This document shows, piece after piece, positions 51,609 through 58,870 of a DNA stretch of 58,870 bases. How positions within the stretch are numbered: position 1 is the stretch's first letter; each line of letters starts with the position of its first letter. Origin of the DNA: Methanofastidiosum sp. (GTDB lineage: Archaea > Methanobacteriota_B > Thermococci > Methanofastidiosales > Methanofastidiosaceae). The DNA lies in contig JAHKLW010000035.1 in NCBI GenBank assembly GCA_020854815.1, positions 1 through 58,870 on the forward strand. Direction: 5' to 3'. The notes under the pieces were generated by a model. It had not been told where the DNA came from. It did not search any database and saw only the letters and a program-made list of their open reading frames with translations. The translations under genes were made by a program, and so were the position numbers.

Positions 51609-52535
51609 ATGGAAAAAACTGAGACACAGAAAGTTCATGCTTGCCCAGAGTGCGGGAGTCATAAACTTATCCGGGACTATTCTAGAGCAGAAGTTACATG
51701 CGACGAATGCGGTCTTGTAATTTCAGAGGATATTATTGATACGGGTCCTGAATGGAGAGCTTTTGACCATGAACAAGGAGAGAAAAGAGGTAGGGTAGGA
51801 GCACCAATGACCTACACTATCCATGATAAGGGTCTTTCCACCATGATTGACTGGAAAAACAAAGATATCCACGGTAGGGATATCAGTGCCGGCAGGAGAG
51901 CCCAGATATATAGAATGAGAAAATGGCATAAACGAATTAAAGTTGCAGATGCCAAAGATAGAAATTTAGCTTTCGCTTTAACTGAACTTGATAGACTCTC
52001 TTCTCACTTGCACCTACCAAGAAATATTAGAGAAGGTGCAGCAATGGTTTACCGAAAAGCAGTTGATAAGAGACTTATTAGAGGTAGATCAATAGAGTCA
52101 GTGACATCCGCATGTATTTACATTGCTTGCAGGGAATATAAAGTACCTAGAACTTTGGATGAAATTGTAGAGCATTCTAGAGTAGACAAAAAAGAGATAG
52201 GCAGAAGCTACAGATTTATAACAAGAGAACTTGAGATAAAACTTTATCCAACAAGCCCGGTGGACTATATCCCAAGATTTGCCACCGAGTTAGGACTTTC
52301 AGGAAAGGTCCAGAGAAAAGCCCAGGATATCTTAGAAGGCGCAATAAAAGTCGGTCTTACATCAGGAAGAGGCCCAACAGGCGTCTGTGCAGCAGCGATA
52401 TACCTTGCAGCCATAATGGAGGGTGAAAGAAGGACCCAAAAGGCTGTTTCAGAGGTTGCAAAGGTCACAGAAGTAACTGTTAGGAATAGATATAAAGAAA
52501 TTATAGAGAAATTGGGTATTGATGTTAAGATTTAA
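51609..52535 (+). CDS. tfb: Transcription initiation factor TFB (TFIIB)
   Basis: 308 residues. Zinc ribbon C12-x2-C15 ... C31-x2-C34 (CPECG, CDECG), B-finger/B-reader region ([17 protein letters not shown]), and two cyclin repeats ([19 protein letters not shown]-like and [19 protein letters not shown]). It recruits RNA polymerase to TATA/TBP and reads the BRE. The length matches archaeal TFB. It has its own strong TATA box. I saw no second TFB in the window. Confidence 0.96.
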   Translation: MEKTETQKVHACPECGSHKLIRDYSRAEVTCDECGLVISEDIIDTGPEWRAFDHEQGEKRGRVGAPMTYTIHDKGLSTMIDWKNKDIHGRDISAGRRAQIYRMRKWHKRIKVADAKDRNLAFALTELDRLSSHLHLPRNIREGAAMVYRKAVDKRLIRGRSIESVTSACIYIACREYKVPRTLDEIVEHSRVDKKEIGRSYRFITRELEIKLYPTSPVDYIPRFATELGLSGKVQRKAQDILEGAIKVGLTSGRGPTGVCAAAIYLAAIMEGERRTQKAVSEVAKVTEVTVRNRYKEIIEKLGIDVKI

Positions 52536-52539
52536 AACA

Positions 52540-52567
52540 TAAATCTTTATATAGTGGTAAGGCCACT
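52540..52567 (+). promoter_or_regulatory. TATA box with overlapping inverted repeat
   Basis: AAATCTTTATATAG followed at once by AGTGG-TAAGG-CCACT (52553-52567). The inverted repeat overlaps the 3' edge of the TATA box, ~30 bases before ATG 52592, a position where a repressor would block TBP or the polymerase. It could also form a small hairpin at the end of tfb. Confidence 0.45.
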
Positions 52568-52591
52568 GTATGTATGCGCTGGCGATAACCT

Positions 52592-53476
52592 ATGAATGAT
52601 GAAGAAATGGATATTTTTTGGAGGCTGAAGCGTTTAGAGGAAAAGAAAAAGCTAATTCAAGAGCGATTTACAAACAATAGTGAACCTGTAAAGCATTCTG
52701 CACCCAGAAAATCAGCAAGTAATGATAGAACATCAAGTTATTCTATACCAGAGATTCGTTCTAATACTTTTTATCAAGCTTATAAAGAAAAACATGACCG
52801 AGTTTTAAGGAGACGTCCAGATCCTGACCCGGTCAATGAAGTATCTCAGAAAGTACCTGTAACTGAGAAACAAAGAACGACGAACATTGATAATAAAAAT
52901 AGAAAAAACTTTACTTTGAAACCTGATATAAACTGGTTTAAAGTTTCTGTTGTTCTCTCTCTTCTTCTCTCAGTTGTTGTAGTGACTTCTTTTTCACTTT
53001 ATGGTGCTAATAGGCAAATAGACACAAATCTAGGCACAAAAGAATCTTACATATTTGAACTTGAAAAGCAGAATCAGACGCTTTTAAAGGAAAATTTAAC
53101 GCTAAAGGAATTAAACGACAGCCTTAACCTGAGAAATGATATGTTAAGAGACCAGTTAGTAGAAGCAAGAAACTCTATGTATAAACTTCAGAGCACTTAC
53201 CAAAACCAATTGATTAATGAAGAGTATGCCATGTTCCTGGCCCTAGAATTTGTAAATAATCAGGCAAGTAAGAACCTACCTGTAGAGTGTGGAACAACAA
53301 CTCCTCAAGTTGTAAGGGTATACTACGAAAAGGCAACTATTAACAAAATCAATAAAACTTTTGAAATAACTATGCCATGTGACCTAAAATATCAATCTGT
53401 TACAAGATACAATTGCTACATAGAAATGGATGAGTCAGGGAATATAATCCACTGGAACTGGCAAAAACCTTCTTAA
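52592..53476 (+). CDS. Single-pass membrane protein with coiled coil
   Basis: 294 residues. A charged, probably disordered cytoplasmic part (1-~115), one membrane helix (VSVVLSLLLSVVVVTSFSLY ~117-136), a coiled coil outside (ELEKQNQTLLKENLTLKEL) and a small beta domain at the end with three cysteines (CGTTTPQVVRVYY, CDLKY, YNCYIEM). The plan is like that of the protein at 9856-10659, though the sequences are not clearly similar. The stop overlaps the convergent ZPR1 gene by four bases. Function unknown. Confidence 0.55.
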   Translation: MNDEEMDIFWRLKRLEEKKKLIQERFTNNSEPVKHSAPRKSASNDRTSSYSIPEIRSNTFYQAYKEKHDRVLRRRPDPDPVNEVSQKVPVTEKQRTTNIDNKNRKNFTLKPDINWFKVSVVLSLLLSVVVVTSFSLYGANRQIDTNLGTKESYIFELEKQNQTLLKENLTLKELNDSLNLRNDMLRDQLVEARNSMYKLQSTYQNQLINEEYAMFLALEFVNNQASKNLPVECGTTTPQVVRVYYEKATINKINKTFEITMPCDLKYQSVTRYNCYIEMDESGNIIHWNWQKPS

Positions 53477-54057
53477 CAAGAATCCGATATTATCTCAAAA
53501 TCTGATTCTCCATATTTCAGATTTTTTAATTCTTCCTCTGTGAGTGATTCCTTTATGGCCTTATCAGATGCAATCGCACTGTAACCCAGAGGATCTTCTA
53601 ATATTATACAGACAGTTTCTTCGCCTTCAATTAGCTTATTTATTCTATCAATTAGTTCTTGGCCGTTCTTTTTTTCTTCATCTTGCCCCATCTTCATGCC
53701 CATACTGATAACCTTTGATATTCTGGAAAGAAGTCCCTCCACGTTACTTATATAGCCCTCAGATAAAGGTCCAGGTTCAACGATTACACCAAGTTCAGGG
53801 ATCTTGATGGTGCAGGTGCTAGATTTGACAATTCTTATACTCACATCACATGCAGATTCAACATTTAAAGAATATCTTGATGGTTCTTTCAACTCTATGG
53901 GCATAATGTCTGCTCTTCTGTAACCACAGTTACTACAAAGAATAGTAAAATCTAGAACTTCTCCAAAATAGGGGATAGAAATAACAGTATTGTTAACCCT
54001 AAGAGTCTTCTTATTGCACGACGGACAATAATCGCATTCTACGTTCTCATTATTCAT
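53473..54057 (-). CDS. ZPR1-type zinc-finger protein
   Basis: 194 residues, the single-module archaeal form. The zinc finger C-x2-C ... C-x2-C (YCPSCNKKT, LCSNCGYRRADIMPI) is followed by the beta domain of ZPR1 (SRYSLNVESACDVSIRIVKS, IPELGVIVEPGPLSEGYISNVEGLL read in parts). In eukaryotes ZPR1 is a chaperone for translation factor eEF1A; the archaeal role is inferred to be similar. It overlaps sepF by eight bases, so the two are translated together. Confidence 0.9.
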   Translation of the reverse strand: MNNENVECDYCPSCNKKTLRVNNTVISIPYFGEVLDFTILCSNCGYRRADIMPIELKEPSRYSLNVESACDVSIRIVKSSTCTIKIPELGVIVEPGPLSEGYISNVEGLLSRISKVISMGMKMGQDEEKKNGQELIDRINKLIEGEETVCIILEDPLGYSAIASDKAIKESLTEEELKNLKYGESDFEIISDSC

Positions 54058-54523
54058 GTGATCTTACAATCTTGACAGATGCAGGGGCTATTAAAATCTT
54101 TCGCTCACTAATGCCAGCTATATCCCCGCCAATACCTCTTAGGATTCCTTTGATCTGATCAACGGCCCTCTTAAGTTCAAGCGGTTCCCTTTCTGCCAAA
54201 AGACCGATATCAACTATTAGAATATGTCCCTCTGAGAGTTGTTTAGAAATATCCCTTATATCCCCAAGGCCTCTTAGCTTCAAAGATTTTACATAAACGA
54301 CTCCATAATCCATGAAATCGTTTCTCTTAAGTACCTCTTCTTCGTAAGGAATTGATTCTACTTCTCTAATAGCCCTAGGTGACTCTGACTTTTCGCCTTC
54401 AGCCCATGATTCGTCTTCCGCATACTCATCGTCTTGATAATATTCTTCAGGATAGTAGTTTTCATCGTACTCGCCGTAGTCCTGACTATCGTCCCTACCA
54501 AACAGTTTATTGAGTCTTCTCAT
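54050..54523 (-). CDS. sepF: Cell division protein SepF
   Basis: 157 residues. An N-terminal amphipathic helix (MRRLNKLFGR) for membrane binding, a long acidic linker rich in Tyr/Glu/Asp (~12-65), and a SepF core (VVYVKSLKLRGLGDIRDI, HILIVDIGLLAEREPLELKRA, RKILIAPASVKI). Archaeal SepF anchors FtsZ to the membrane. FtsZ is not in the window. A TATA box and an inverted repeat lie upstream; ZPR1 is coupled downstream. Confidence 0.92.
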   Translation of the reverse strand: MRRLNKLFGRDDSQDYGEYDENYYPEEYYQDDEYAEDESWAEGEKSESPRAIREVESIPYEEEVLKRNDFMDYGVVYVKSLKLRGLGDIRDISKQLSEGHILIVDIGLLAEREPLELKRAVDQIKGILRGIGGDIAGISERKILIAPASVKIVRSHE

Positions 54524-54559
54524 AACACCATCTCCTTCTGGAGCCCATATTAATCATTA

Positions 54560-54602
54560 ATATTAACGCTAGCTATTAATATGTAACTAACCCTTTTTAT
54601 AG
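54560..54602 (-). promoter_or_regulatory. Promoter and inverted repeat upstream of sepF
   Basis: A strong TATA element (CTATAAAAAGG on the minus strand, 54591-54602) follows an A-rich BRE. Downstream, ATATTAA (54560-54566) and TTAATAT (54576-54582) flank CGCTAGCTA, a likely operator at the expected transcription start. It suggests that sepF-ZPR1 expression is regulated. Confidence 0.5.
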
Positions 54603-54659
54603 TTTTCGCTTACAACAGCAGTTAAAAAAGTTTAACTATTGTTAAACAATAGTTATTAT

Positions 54660-54815
54660 CTATTTTTTTTCTAATTTTTTTGATTGTGTGTATGCACATT
54701 TCCCACATACAAATCTGTCCTTGTGGTCGGCCATAAATGTGCCAGGACCGCATCTGGGGCAGTAAGGGTTCTTCTTAATTACTTTGTCTCCTTCAACAGT
54801 GTACATTGATGGCAT
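54660..54815 (-). CDS. rps27ae: Ribosomal protein eS27 (S27ae)
   Basis: 51 residues with a zinc ribbon: CPRCG at 19-23 and CGKC at 37-40. The start [19 protein letters not shown] and basic end SKKLEKK are typical of the archaeal protein. ATG 54815 overlaps the eS24 stop by one base (TAATG), so the pair is translationally coupled, as in other euryarchaea. Confidence 0.93.
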   Translation of the reverse strand: MPSMYTVEGDKVIKKNPYCPRCGPGTFMADHKDRFVCGKCAYTQSKKLEKK

Positions 54816-55111
54816 TAATTTTCCTCCTTCTCCACAATCAAGCCGTTTCTTTTCAATATATGTTTCTGTTCGACCTTCATCAGAGTTTTCGTGTCACTGT
54901 ATACGAATATCTTAGCAACGGATTCTTCCTTACCATATCCAGTTTCAATGGATCTTACTACAAAGGAATCCATTTTGAAGCTCTTTAAAGCAGACAACTT
55001 ATCTCTAACTTCTGATACCTTAGGAGTTCCACCATCATGAATTACCTTAACTTCTAATTCTTTTCTGTTGAATAGTGGGTTTTCTCTCTCGTTTACGATC
55101 GTTAATTCCAT
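54815..55111 (-). CDS. rps24e: Ribosomal protein eS24
   Basis: 98 residues. [19 protein letters not shown] and the [17 protein letters not shown] segment, with [16 protein letters not shown] near the end, match archaeal S24e of the small subunit. A GGGAG ribosome site precedes ATG 55111. It overlaps the dephospho-CoA kinase stop by ten bases. Confidence 0.95.
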   Translation of the reverse strand: MELTIVNERENPLFNRKELEVKVIHDGGTPKVSEVRDKLSALKSFKMDSFVVRSIETGYGKEESVAKIFVYSDTKTLMKVEQKHILKRNGLIVEKEEN

Positions 55112-55620
55112 AGATCTCCCTCCATCTCATTCAAATATCCTGATATCTCCTTTTTTTTATTTTCTGTTACTTCAATAATCACAACTCCCCTCTCGGGCTG
55201 ACCATAAAGTACTACAGTATCCCCATCTCCGTGGAGAACTGCAGGCATAACTGCCAAATCTTCTTCTCCCTCTACCAATATTTTTTTAAACCTTTTGGTC
55301 CTGTCCTTAAAAAATCTCTCAATAGCCACCCAAAGCTCTCCTGTAATCTCTGATTGAGGATTTTCAACTGTAACTGTGTTATCACACTCAATACAATCGT
55401 CTATTTCGGCTCTTAAGTTCCTTCCATCAACAATTACAAGCTCTGGAATAAATCCGTGATCAATAAGATTGTGAGAAATAACGTCCCCGACGGATATTAC
55501 TCTCTTATCTTGTATCAAGGGCAAGACTTTATCTATAACAGATTCAGTATCGCCTTCAATAAGAAGTCCCATAGGAGATTTTAGTTTCAATCTCAATTCT
55601 TCTGTGAGAACAAGAGCCAT
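55102..55620 (-). CDS. GTP-dependent dephospho-CoA kinase (DUF359)
   Basis: 172 residues. It catalyses the last step of coenzyme A synthesis in Archaea, with GTP instead of ATP. Family segments are LKSPMGLLIEGD, ISVGDVISHNLIDHG, ELVIVDGRNLR and NPQSEITGELW, with conserved acidic residues. Located between eS24 and Spt4, a placement common in euryarchaea. Its substrate, dephospho-CoA, is also used by MdcB (33025) to build the malonate decarboxylase prosthetic group. Confidence 0.92.
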   Translation of the reverse strand: MALVLTEELRLKLKSPMGLLIEGDTESVIDKVLPLIQDKRVISVGDVISHNLIDHGFIPELVIVDGRNLRAEIDDCIECDNTVTVENPQSEITGELWVAIERFFKDRTKRFKKILVEGEEDLAVMPAVLHGDGDTVVLYGQPERGVVIIEVTENKKKEISGYLNEMEGDLWN

Positions 55621-55629
55621 CTCTATGCT

Positions 55630-55815
55630 TCATCCCCTAACCTTTAGGGCATAGGCACCAGGAACATTGACTCCAATGGTCTTGGCTATCTTTGATTTTT
55701 CTGGATCAATTATTACGACAATGCCGCTCCAGTTGTCAGTAGTTTTGTCATCCTTGCACACTGGGCACATGCTTTCATTTAGAATTCTCTGGCATTTCTG
55801 ACACGCTACTCTCAT
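55630..55815 (-). CDS. spt4: Transcription elongation factor Spt4 (RpoE'')
   Basis: 61 residues with a zinc site (CQKCQRIL ... CPVC), then the beta strand GIVVIIDPEKSKIAKTIG. Spt4 pairs with Spt5/NusG on the RNA polymerase clamp. It starts one base after the stop of rpo7, and is 9 bases before the kinase gene. Confidence 0.94.
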   Translation of the reverse strand: MRVACQKCQRILNESMCPVCKDDKTTDNWSGIVVIIDPEKSKIAKTIGVNVPGAYALKVRG

Positions 55816-55816
55816 T

Positions 55817-56359
55817 TTATCCCTCTTTCTTTTCCTCTGCTATCCATTCAAACTTTCCTAGGTAAGGCTGTCTCATTGTAAGCCCAATCTTTGCAGAACC
55901 CCTCTTTAGGGAAAGTGTTACAATCCTTCCCCGTATCTTGTCGCCTGTCTTTAGGATCCTTCCACTTTCTTTACCTGAAAGAGTATTATTTTTCTTATCG
56001 TAATTTATGAAATCGTTTGTAAGCTGAGATACGTGGACAAGCCCATCTATGGGCCCAAGCCTTACAAAAGCTCCAAACTCAGTTACTTCTTCAACTTCTC
56101 CTTCAATAACTTCGTAAAGTTTTGGAAGATAGACTAGCGCCTCAAACACTGTGTCATAATAGGCGCTGCCATCGCCAGGCACAATCTTTCCATCCCCAAT
56201 TTCAATGATATTGTGAATAGCAAGGATAAATCCAAGGTCTTTATCCCAGGTCCCTTCATACTGTCCCTGAAGGATTTCGACTATGGATCTGTTAAGTTCC
56301 TCGCCAAATTTATTGGGCGGGACCCTTGCAGTATCCCTAATCTGTATAACTTTAAACAT
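55817..56359 (-). CDS. rpo7: RNA polymerase subunit Rpo7 (RpoE')
   Basis: 180 residues. An N-terminal RNP-like domain (IQIRDTARVPPNKFG) is followed by an S1 RNA-binding domain (GEVEEVTEFGAFVRLGPIDG, then GLVHVSQL). With Rpo4 it makes the stalk of the polymerase; Rpo4 is not in the window. GGTGG precedes ATG 56359. First gene of the Rpo7-Spt4-DPCK-eS24-eS27 cluster; a TATA-like CTTAAATATAC is at ~56397-56407 on the minus strand. Confidence 0.95.
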   Translation of the reverse strand: MFKVIQIRDTARVPPNKFGEELNRSIVEILQGQYEGTWDKDLGFILAIHNIIEIGDGKIVPGDGSAYYDTVFEALVYLPKLYEVIEGEVEEVTEFGAFVRLGPIDGLVHVSQLTNDFINYDKKNNTLSGKESGRILKTGDKIRGRIVTLSLKRGSAKIGLTMRQPYLGKFEWIAEEKKEG

Positions 56360-56450
56360 AATATGGCCACCTTAGAATATATGGTGAAATTGGTCCAAGT
56401 ATATTTAAGTGTTTCTAAAAGCTTTTAACCTCTAAAATCTTAATTATTTC

Positions 56451-56957
56451 ATGTTTTCTGCCACTCTCGTTGAAAATAGGGCCATAATCGATGACCAAGA
56501 TGCAGTAAGTAAGGTCCACAGAAAAAGAGGATTTGGGGAGCTCATAGATAAAAAATTGTACCTGACAGTTGTCGAGGCACTGTACCTTTCAGAGAGGGGA
56601 TTGATAAAAGTCATATCAGATAATAAAGAGATATCTTTCGAAGAGCTACTAAAGCTTGGGAGTAGTGAAGAGAATCTCTTTGGGAAGTATGTTGTCTTTA
56701 AAGACCTAAAAGAAAAGGGTTACCACGTAAAGACAGCATTCAAGTATGGGTGCGCTTTTCGTATTTATCGTGGATCAATAGAAGAGGAGCATGCAGATTA
56801 TATAATAGATGTTTTCATGGAAGGGGAAAAGATAGATGCTAATATACTTGCTGCCCATGTTAGGATAGCCCATTCTGTGAAAAAAGATATGATTTTTGCT
56901 TTTGTTGATACAGACAATGATATTACATATTACCATGTTAAAAGGGTGACTTTCTAA
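56451..56957 (+). CDS. endA: tRNA-splicing endonuclease EndA
   Basis: 168 residues, the short homotetrameric type. It cuts bulge-helix-bulge introns of tRNA and rRNA. The catalytic triad is in place: Tyr in FRIYRG, His in EEHADYIID and Lys in SVKKDMIFAFVD, which match Methanocaldococcus Tyr115/His125/Lys156. Its likely substrate is the intron of tRNA-Trp at 36401-36470. Divergent from rpo7, with ~90 bases between. Confidence 0.93.
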   Translation: MFSATLVENRAIIDDQDAVSKVHRKRGFGELIDKKLYLTVVEALYLSERGLIKVISDNKEISFEELLKLGSSEENLFGKYVVFKDLKEKGYHVKTAFKYGCAFRIYRGSIEEEHADYIIDVFMEGEKIDANILAAHVRIAHSVKKDMIFAFVDTDNDITYYHVKRVTF

Positions 56958-57005
56958 CCAAAAATTTTAAAACATAAACTCAAGAAAACTATTTAGGTGA
57001 ATTAT

Positions 57006-57164
57006 TTGAAGGTTATGAAGGAAAGGTGTCTTCTATGCACTTGTTGTGCATCTGTATGCCCTAACAATAGCATTGATATTACTGAAAATGAAGTTATCTT
57101 CAACGAAAATTGCACAGATTGTAAGATCTGTGTAAAATCATGTCCTGTGGGGGCGTTAGAATGA
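57006..57164 (+). CDS. 2[4Fe-4S] ferredoxin
   Basis: 52 residues. Two cluster motifs: CLLCTCCASVCP (one extra Cys) and CTDCKICVKSCP. Start TTG 57006 with GGTGA five bases upstream; ATG 57015 is an alternative. The stop overlaps the reductase start as ATGA, so it is almost surely the dedicated electron donor for the geranylgeranyl reductase. It is under the usual gene-length limit. Confidence 0.88.
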   Translation: MKVMKERCLLCTCCASVCPNNSIDITENEVIFNENCTDCKICVKSCPVGALE

Positions 57165-58342
57165 AGAACTACAAGTGCGATATTTTAATTGTTGGTGCGG
57201 GACCTGCAGGAAGTAACGCTGCAAGGTACGCAGCAAAGGGTGCCAATGTCCTCGTTATAGAAAAGAAAAAGGAGATTGGAGGGCCTGTCCAGTGTGCTGA
57301 GGGTATTTCCCAAGGACTCTTTGAAAAGCTTGAGATGAAACAGGACAGCAGGTATGTATCTACTAATATCGAGTTTGTCAAACTAATCGCTCCAAATGGA
57401 ACTGAGATTAGGCTAGACGGTGAGAAGGTAAAATACTGGAAGAGCGGTATGGTTCTTGATAGGGAAGTTTTTGACAAAGCTATTGCAAAGGAAGCTGCAA
57501 GAAACGGCGCAGACTTTTTAATGAAGACACGATTTGTTTCAGCAAAAAGGAATTCTAAAGGTGTCACAGTACAAGCAAAACAGATGAACGAAGATATTCA
57601 AATTGATGCCAAAGTAATCATCGGTGCAGACGGTCCCCCTTCGATAGTTGCAAGATCATTAGGCATGGACACAACTGTTCCGTTAAGGTACCTTGAGTCT
57701 GGAATACAGTACCTTATGATGCCAATGGAAATTGAGCCTTGCATCGAGCTTTACTTTGGGGACTGTTATGCGCCTGGAGGGTATTCTTGGGTATTCCCGA
57801 AGGGAGAAGATCAAGCAAACGTAGGTCTTGGAGTCCTTCCAGTAAAGGCAGGACAAAAAACTGCACAATATTATTTGGACAAGTTTATCGAAAGACCCAG
57901 ATTCAAAAAGGCAAAGATAGTGGAAGTTAATGCAGGTGCAATACCTGTCAACGGACCATTAAAAGAGCCTTATATGGACAACCTTTTACTTGCAGGAGAT
58001 GCTGGAAGATTTGTAAATCCACTTACAGGCGGAGGAATTCACACAGCAATTATAACAGGAAAGCATGCAGGAGAACTTGCAGCTGAAGCAATCGCCAAAG
58101 AAGATTATACATCTAACTTCTTGAAAAAATACAATGACATGTGGAAGTCTGACATCTACGATGAACTTGATAAGTGCCTTAAGGCGCAGGAAGCATTCAT
58201 GAATCTAAATGAAAAGGACTTAGATGCAATCGCTGAAACATTAAAAGATCTAAAGCTTGAAACAATTTCCACAATAAGCGTCCTAAAGGCAATAGTTGCA
58301 AAGAATCCTGGGCTTTTATTTAAACTTGGAAAGTTCCTGTAA
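57161..58342 (+). CDS. Geranylgeranyl reductase family protein (archaeal lipid saturation)
   Basis: 393 residues. An FAD protein that saturates the isoprenoid chains of archaeal membrane lipids. FAD-binding GAGPAGSNAARYAAKG, the substrate-side PxxCAEG-like motif (GPVQCAEGIS) and the second FAD motif LLAGDAGRFVNPLTGGG are complete. ATG 57161 overlaps the ferredoxin stop (ATGA) and is chosen over the 7-residue-longer ATG 57140. T-rich sequence after the stop (58343-58365) should end transcription. Confidence 0.93.
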   Translation: MKNYKCDILIVGAGPAGSNAARYAAKGANVLVIEKKKEIGGPVQCAEGISQGLFEKLEMKQDSRYVSTNIEFVKLIAPNGTEIRLDGEKVKYWKSGMVLDREVFDKAIAKEAARNGADFLMKTRFVSAKRNSKGVTVQAKQMNEDIQIDAKVIIGADGPPSIVARSLGMDTTVPLRYLESGIQYLMMPMEIEPCIELYFGDCYAPGGYSWVFPKGEDQANVGLGVLPVKAGQKTAQYYLDKFIERPRFKKAKIVEVNAGAIPVNGPLKEPYMDNLLLAGDAGRFVNPLTGGGIHTAIITGKHAGELAAEAIAKEDYTSNFLKKYNDMWKSDIYDELDKCLKAQEAFMNLNEKDLDAIAETLKDLKLETISTISVLKAIVAKNPGLLFKLGKFL

Positions 58343-58381
58343 TTTTTTTATTAATTTTCTCTTTCTTTAATCAATAAATCT

Positions 58382-58870
58382 TCATTCTATAGCTTTTTTT
58401 GGTATTGTATACTTGCATGATTCTGCACCCATAGCGATACATTCTACTTCTTTGACTTCATACTCTTTTCCAGTAGCCCACTTCATCATGCTTCGCCAAA
58501 ATCCAACAGGTGGCCAGCATAAACATTGAGTCGACTTATGATTCCCACAATAGAAGCAGTTCTGTATTTCTATATTAAAGGCATCATCAGTTTCAGTCAT
58601 AATATGTGGCACTCCATAAAGGTTTTCACTTTCCTTTAATACTTTTTTTAAGATGAATCTAGTCTTTCCTTCATCGTTCATAAACTTAGTTGCAAACCCA
58701 GCAAGTCCAAAAAGAGTTGGCTTTGATTCAACTGCATAATCAAATGTTAGTTTTCCCCATCTCATCAATAGCGGCCTTGCAGCCTTTTCCCCAAATAGGT
58801 CGATGACAGCGCCCATTGCACTTTTGAATTTCTCCATATCTAAAGTTGGCGTGTCATCATCCGGAGGAGG
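58382..58870 (-). CDS. V4R-domain protein (partial, 5' end outside window)
   Basis: The frame is open past 58837 to the window edge (residues PPPDDDTPTLD before the first Met), so the N terminus lies outside. V4R (4-vinyl reductase-like) domains bind small hydrophobic molecules or metals. The part seen ends in CIAMGAESCKYTI, the typical closing Cys motif, and has CFYCGN and CLCWPPVGFW in the middle. Related proteins accompany methyltransferases or bacteriochlorophyll-type reductases, but no partner is visible here. It converges on the geranylgeranyl reductase gene. Confidence 0.75.
   Translation of the reverse strand, partial: PPPDDDTPTLDMEKFKSAMGAVIDLFGEKAARPLLMRWGKLTFDYAVESKPTLFGLAGFATKFMNDEGKTRFILKKVLKESENLYGVPHIMTETDDAFNIEIQNCFYCGNHKSTQCLCWPPVGFWRSMMKWATGKEYEVKEVECIAMGAESCKYTIPKKAIE

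Noticed and set aside
1-58870. CRISPR arrays, insertion sequences, rRNA genes
   Set aside because: No regularly spaced repeats, transposase motifs or rRNA-like stretches were found on either strand.

Overview
The window is archaeal, most likely euryarchaeal. It carries Alba, an archaeal RPA/RadA pair, TFB, Rpo7-Spt4, eL41/eS24/eS27, archaeal Cdc48, ZPR1, SepF, tRNA-splicing endonuclease and an intron-containing tRNA-Trp. Promoters have BRE/TATA character and many genes start with GGTGA-type ribosome sites or close behind the TATA box. The DNA is A+T-rich except for a visibly G+C-richer left end. No methanogenesis gene is present. The combination of EndoQ, malonate decarboxylase and a sodium-pump decarboxylase is compatible with the Methanofastidiosa (WSA2) lineage, but this is an inference and cannot be proved from the window.

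Layout. (1) 1-3.4 kb: the edge of an integrated element lying 3' of tRNA-Leu(TAA). It holds a Prim-Pol/D5-helicase gene broken by one frameshift and two orphan genes. (2) 3.5-15.5 kb: housekeeping genes (Nudix, eL41-Alba, RPA-RadA-FKBP, Elp3, ProRS, an ArsR-type regulator with a palindromic operator) and several membrane/coiled-coil proteins of unknown role. (3) 15.6-22.1 kb: a SAM hydrolase, then a six-gene minus-strand operon combining thioredoxin reductase, three exported thioredoxin-fold proteins, a membrane polyferredoxin and an undecaprenyl-diphosphatase-like protein. It looks like an extracytoplasmic thiol/disulfide relay. (4) 22.1-25.2 kb: EndoQ, a flavodoxin and an agmatinase-family enzyme.

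(5) 25.4-34.0 kb: the most striking region, a ten-gene plus-strand operon for an ACP-based, biotin-linked malonate decarboxylase. It encodes a biotin carrier, MdcA, biotin carboxylase, MdcC (ACP), MdcD, MdcE, a LuxE/PaaK-like ligase, MdcG, MdcB and a 39-residue membrane peptide. (6) 34-38 kb: orphan proteins, three tRNA genes (Leu-CAG, intron-containing Trp, Cys), a thioesterase and HisRS. (7) 37.9-43.8 kb: a second biotin operon encoding a sodium-translocating acyl-CoA decarboxylase (carboxyltransferase, OadG-like, biotin carrier, OadB-like pump, second biotin carrier). It continues into a 45-residue epsilon-like peptide, a CaiB-type CoA-transferase and an RraA-fold protein.

(8) 43.9-58.9 kb: AmrS-type radical SAM enzyme, Cdc48, CorA, SpoU methyltransferase, DUF460 protein, TFB, ZPR1-SepF, the eS27-eS24-GTP-DPCK-Spt4-Rpo7 cluster, EndA, a ferredoxin-geranylgeranyl reductase pair, and a V4R protein cut by the window edge.

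The two biotin operons probably work together. MdcA-E would move the carboxyl group of malonate to the biotin carrier. Carboxybiotin could then be consumed by the OadB-like sodium pump of the second operon, or by biotin carboxylase running in either direction. The only OadB-like protein in the window lies about 6 kb beyond the end of the malonate operon.
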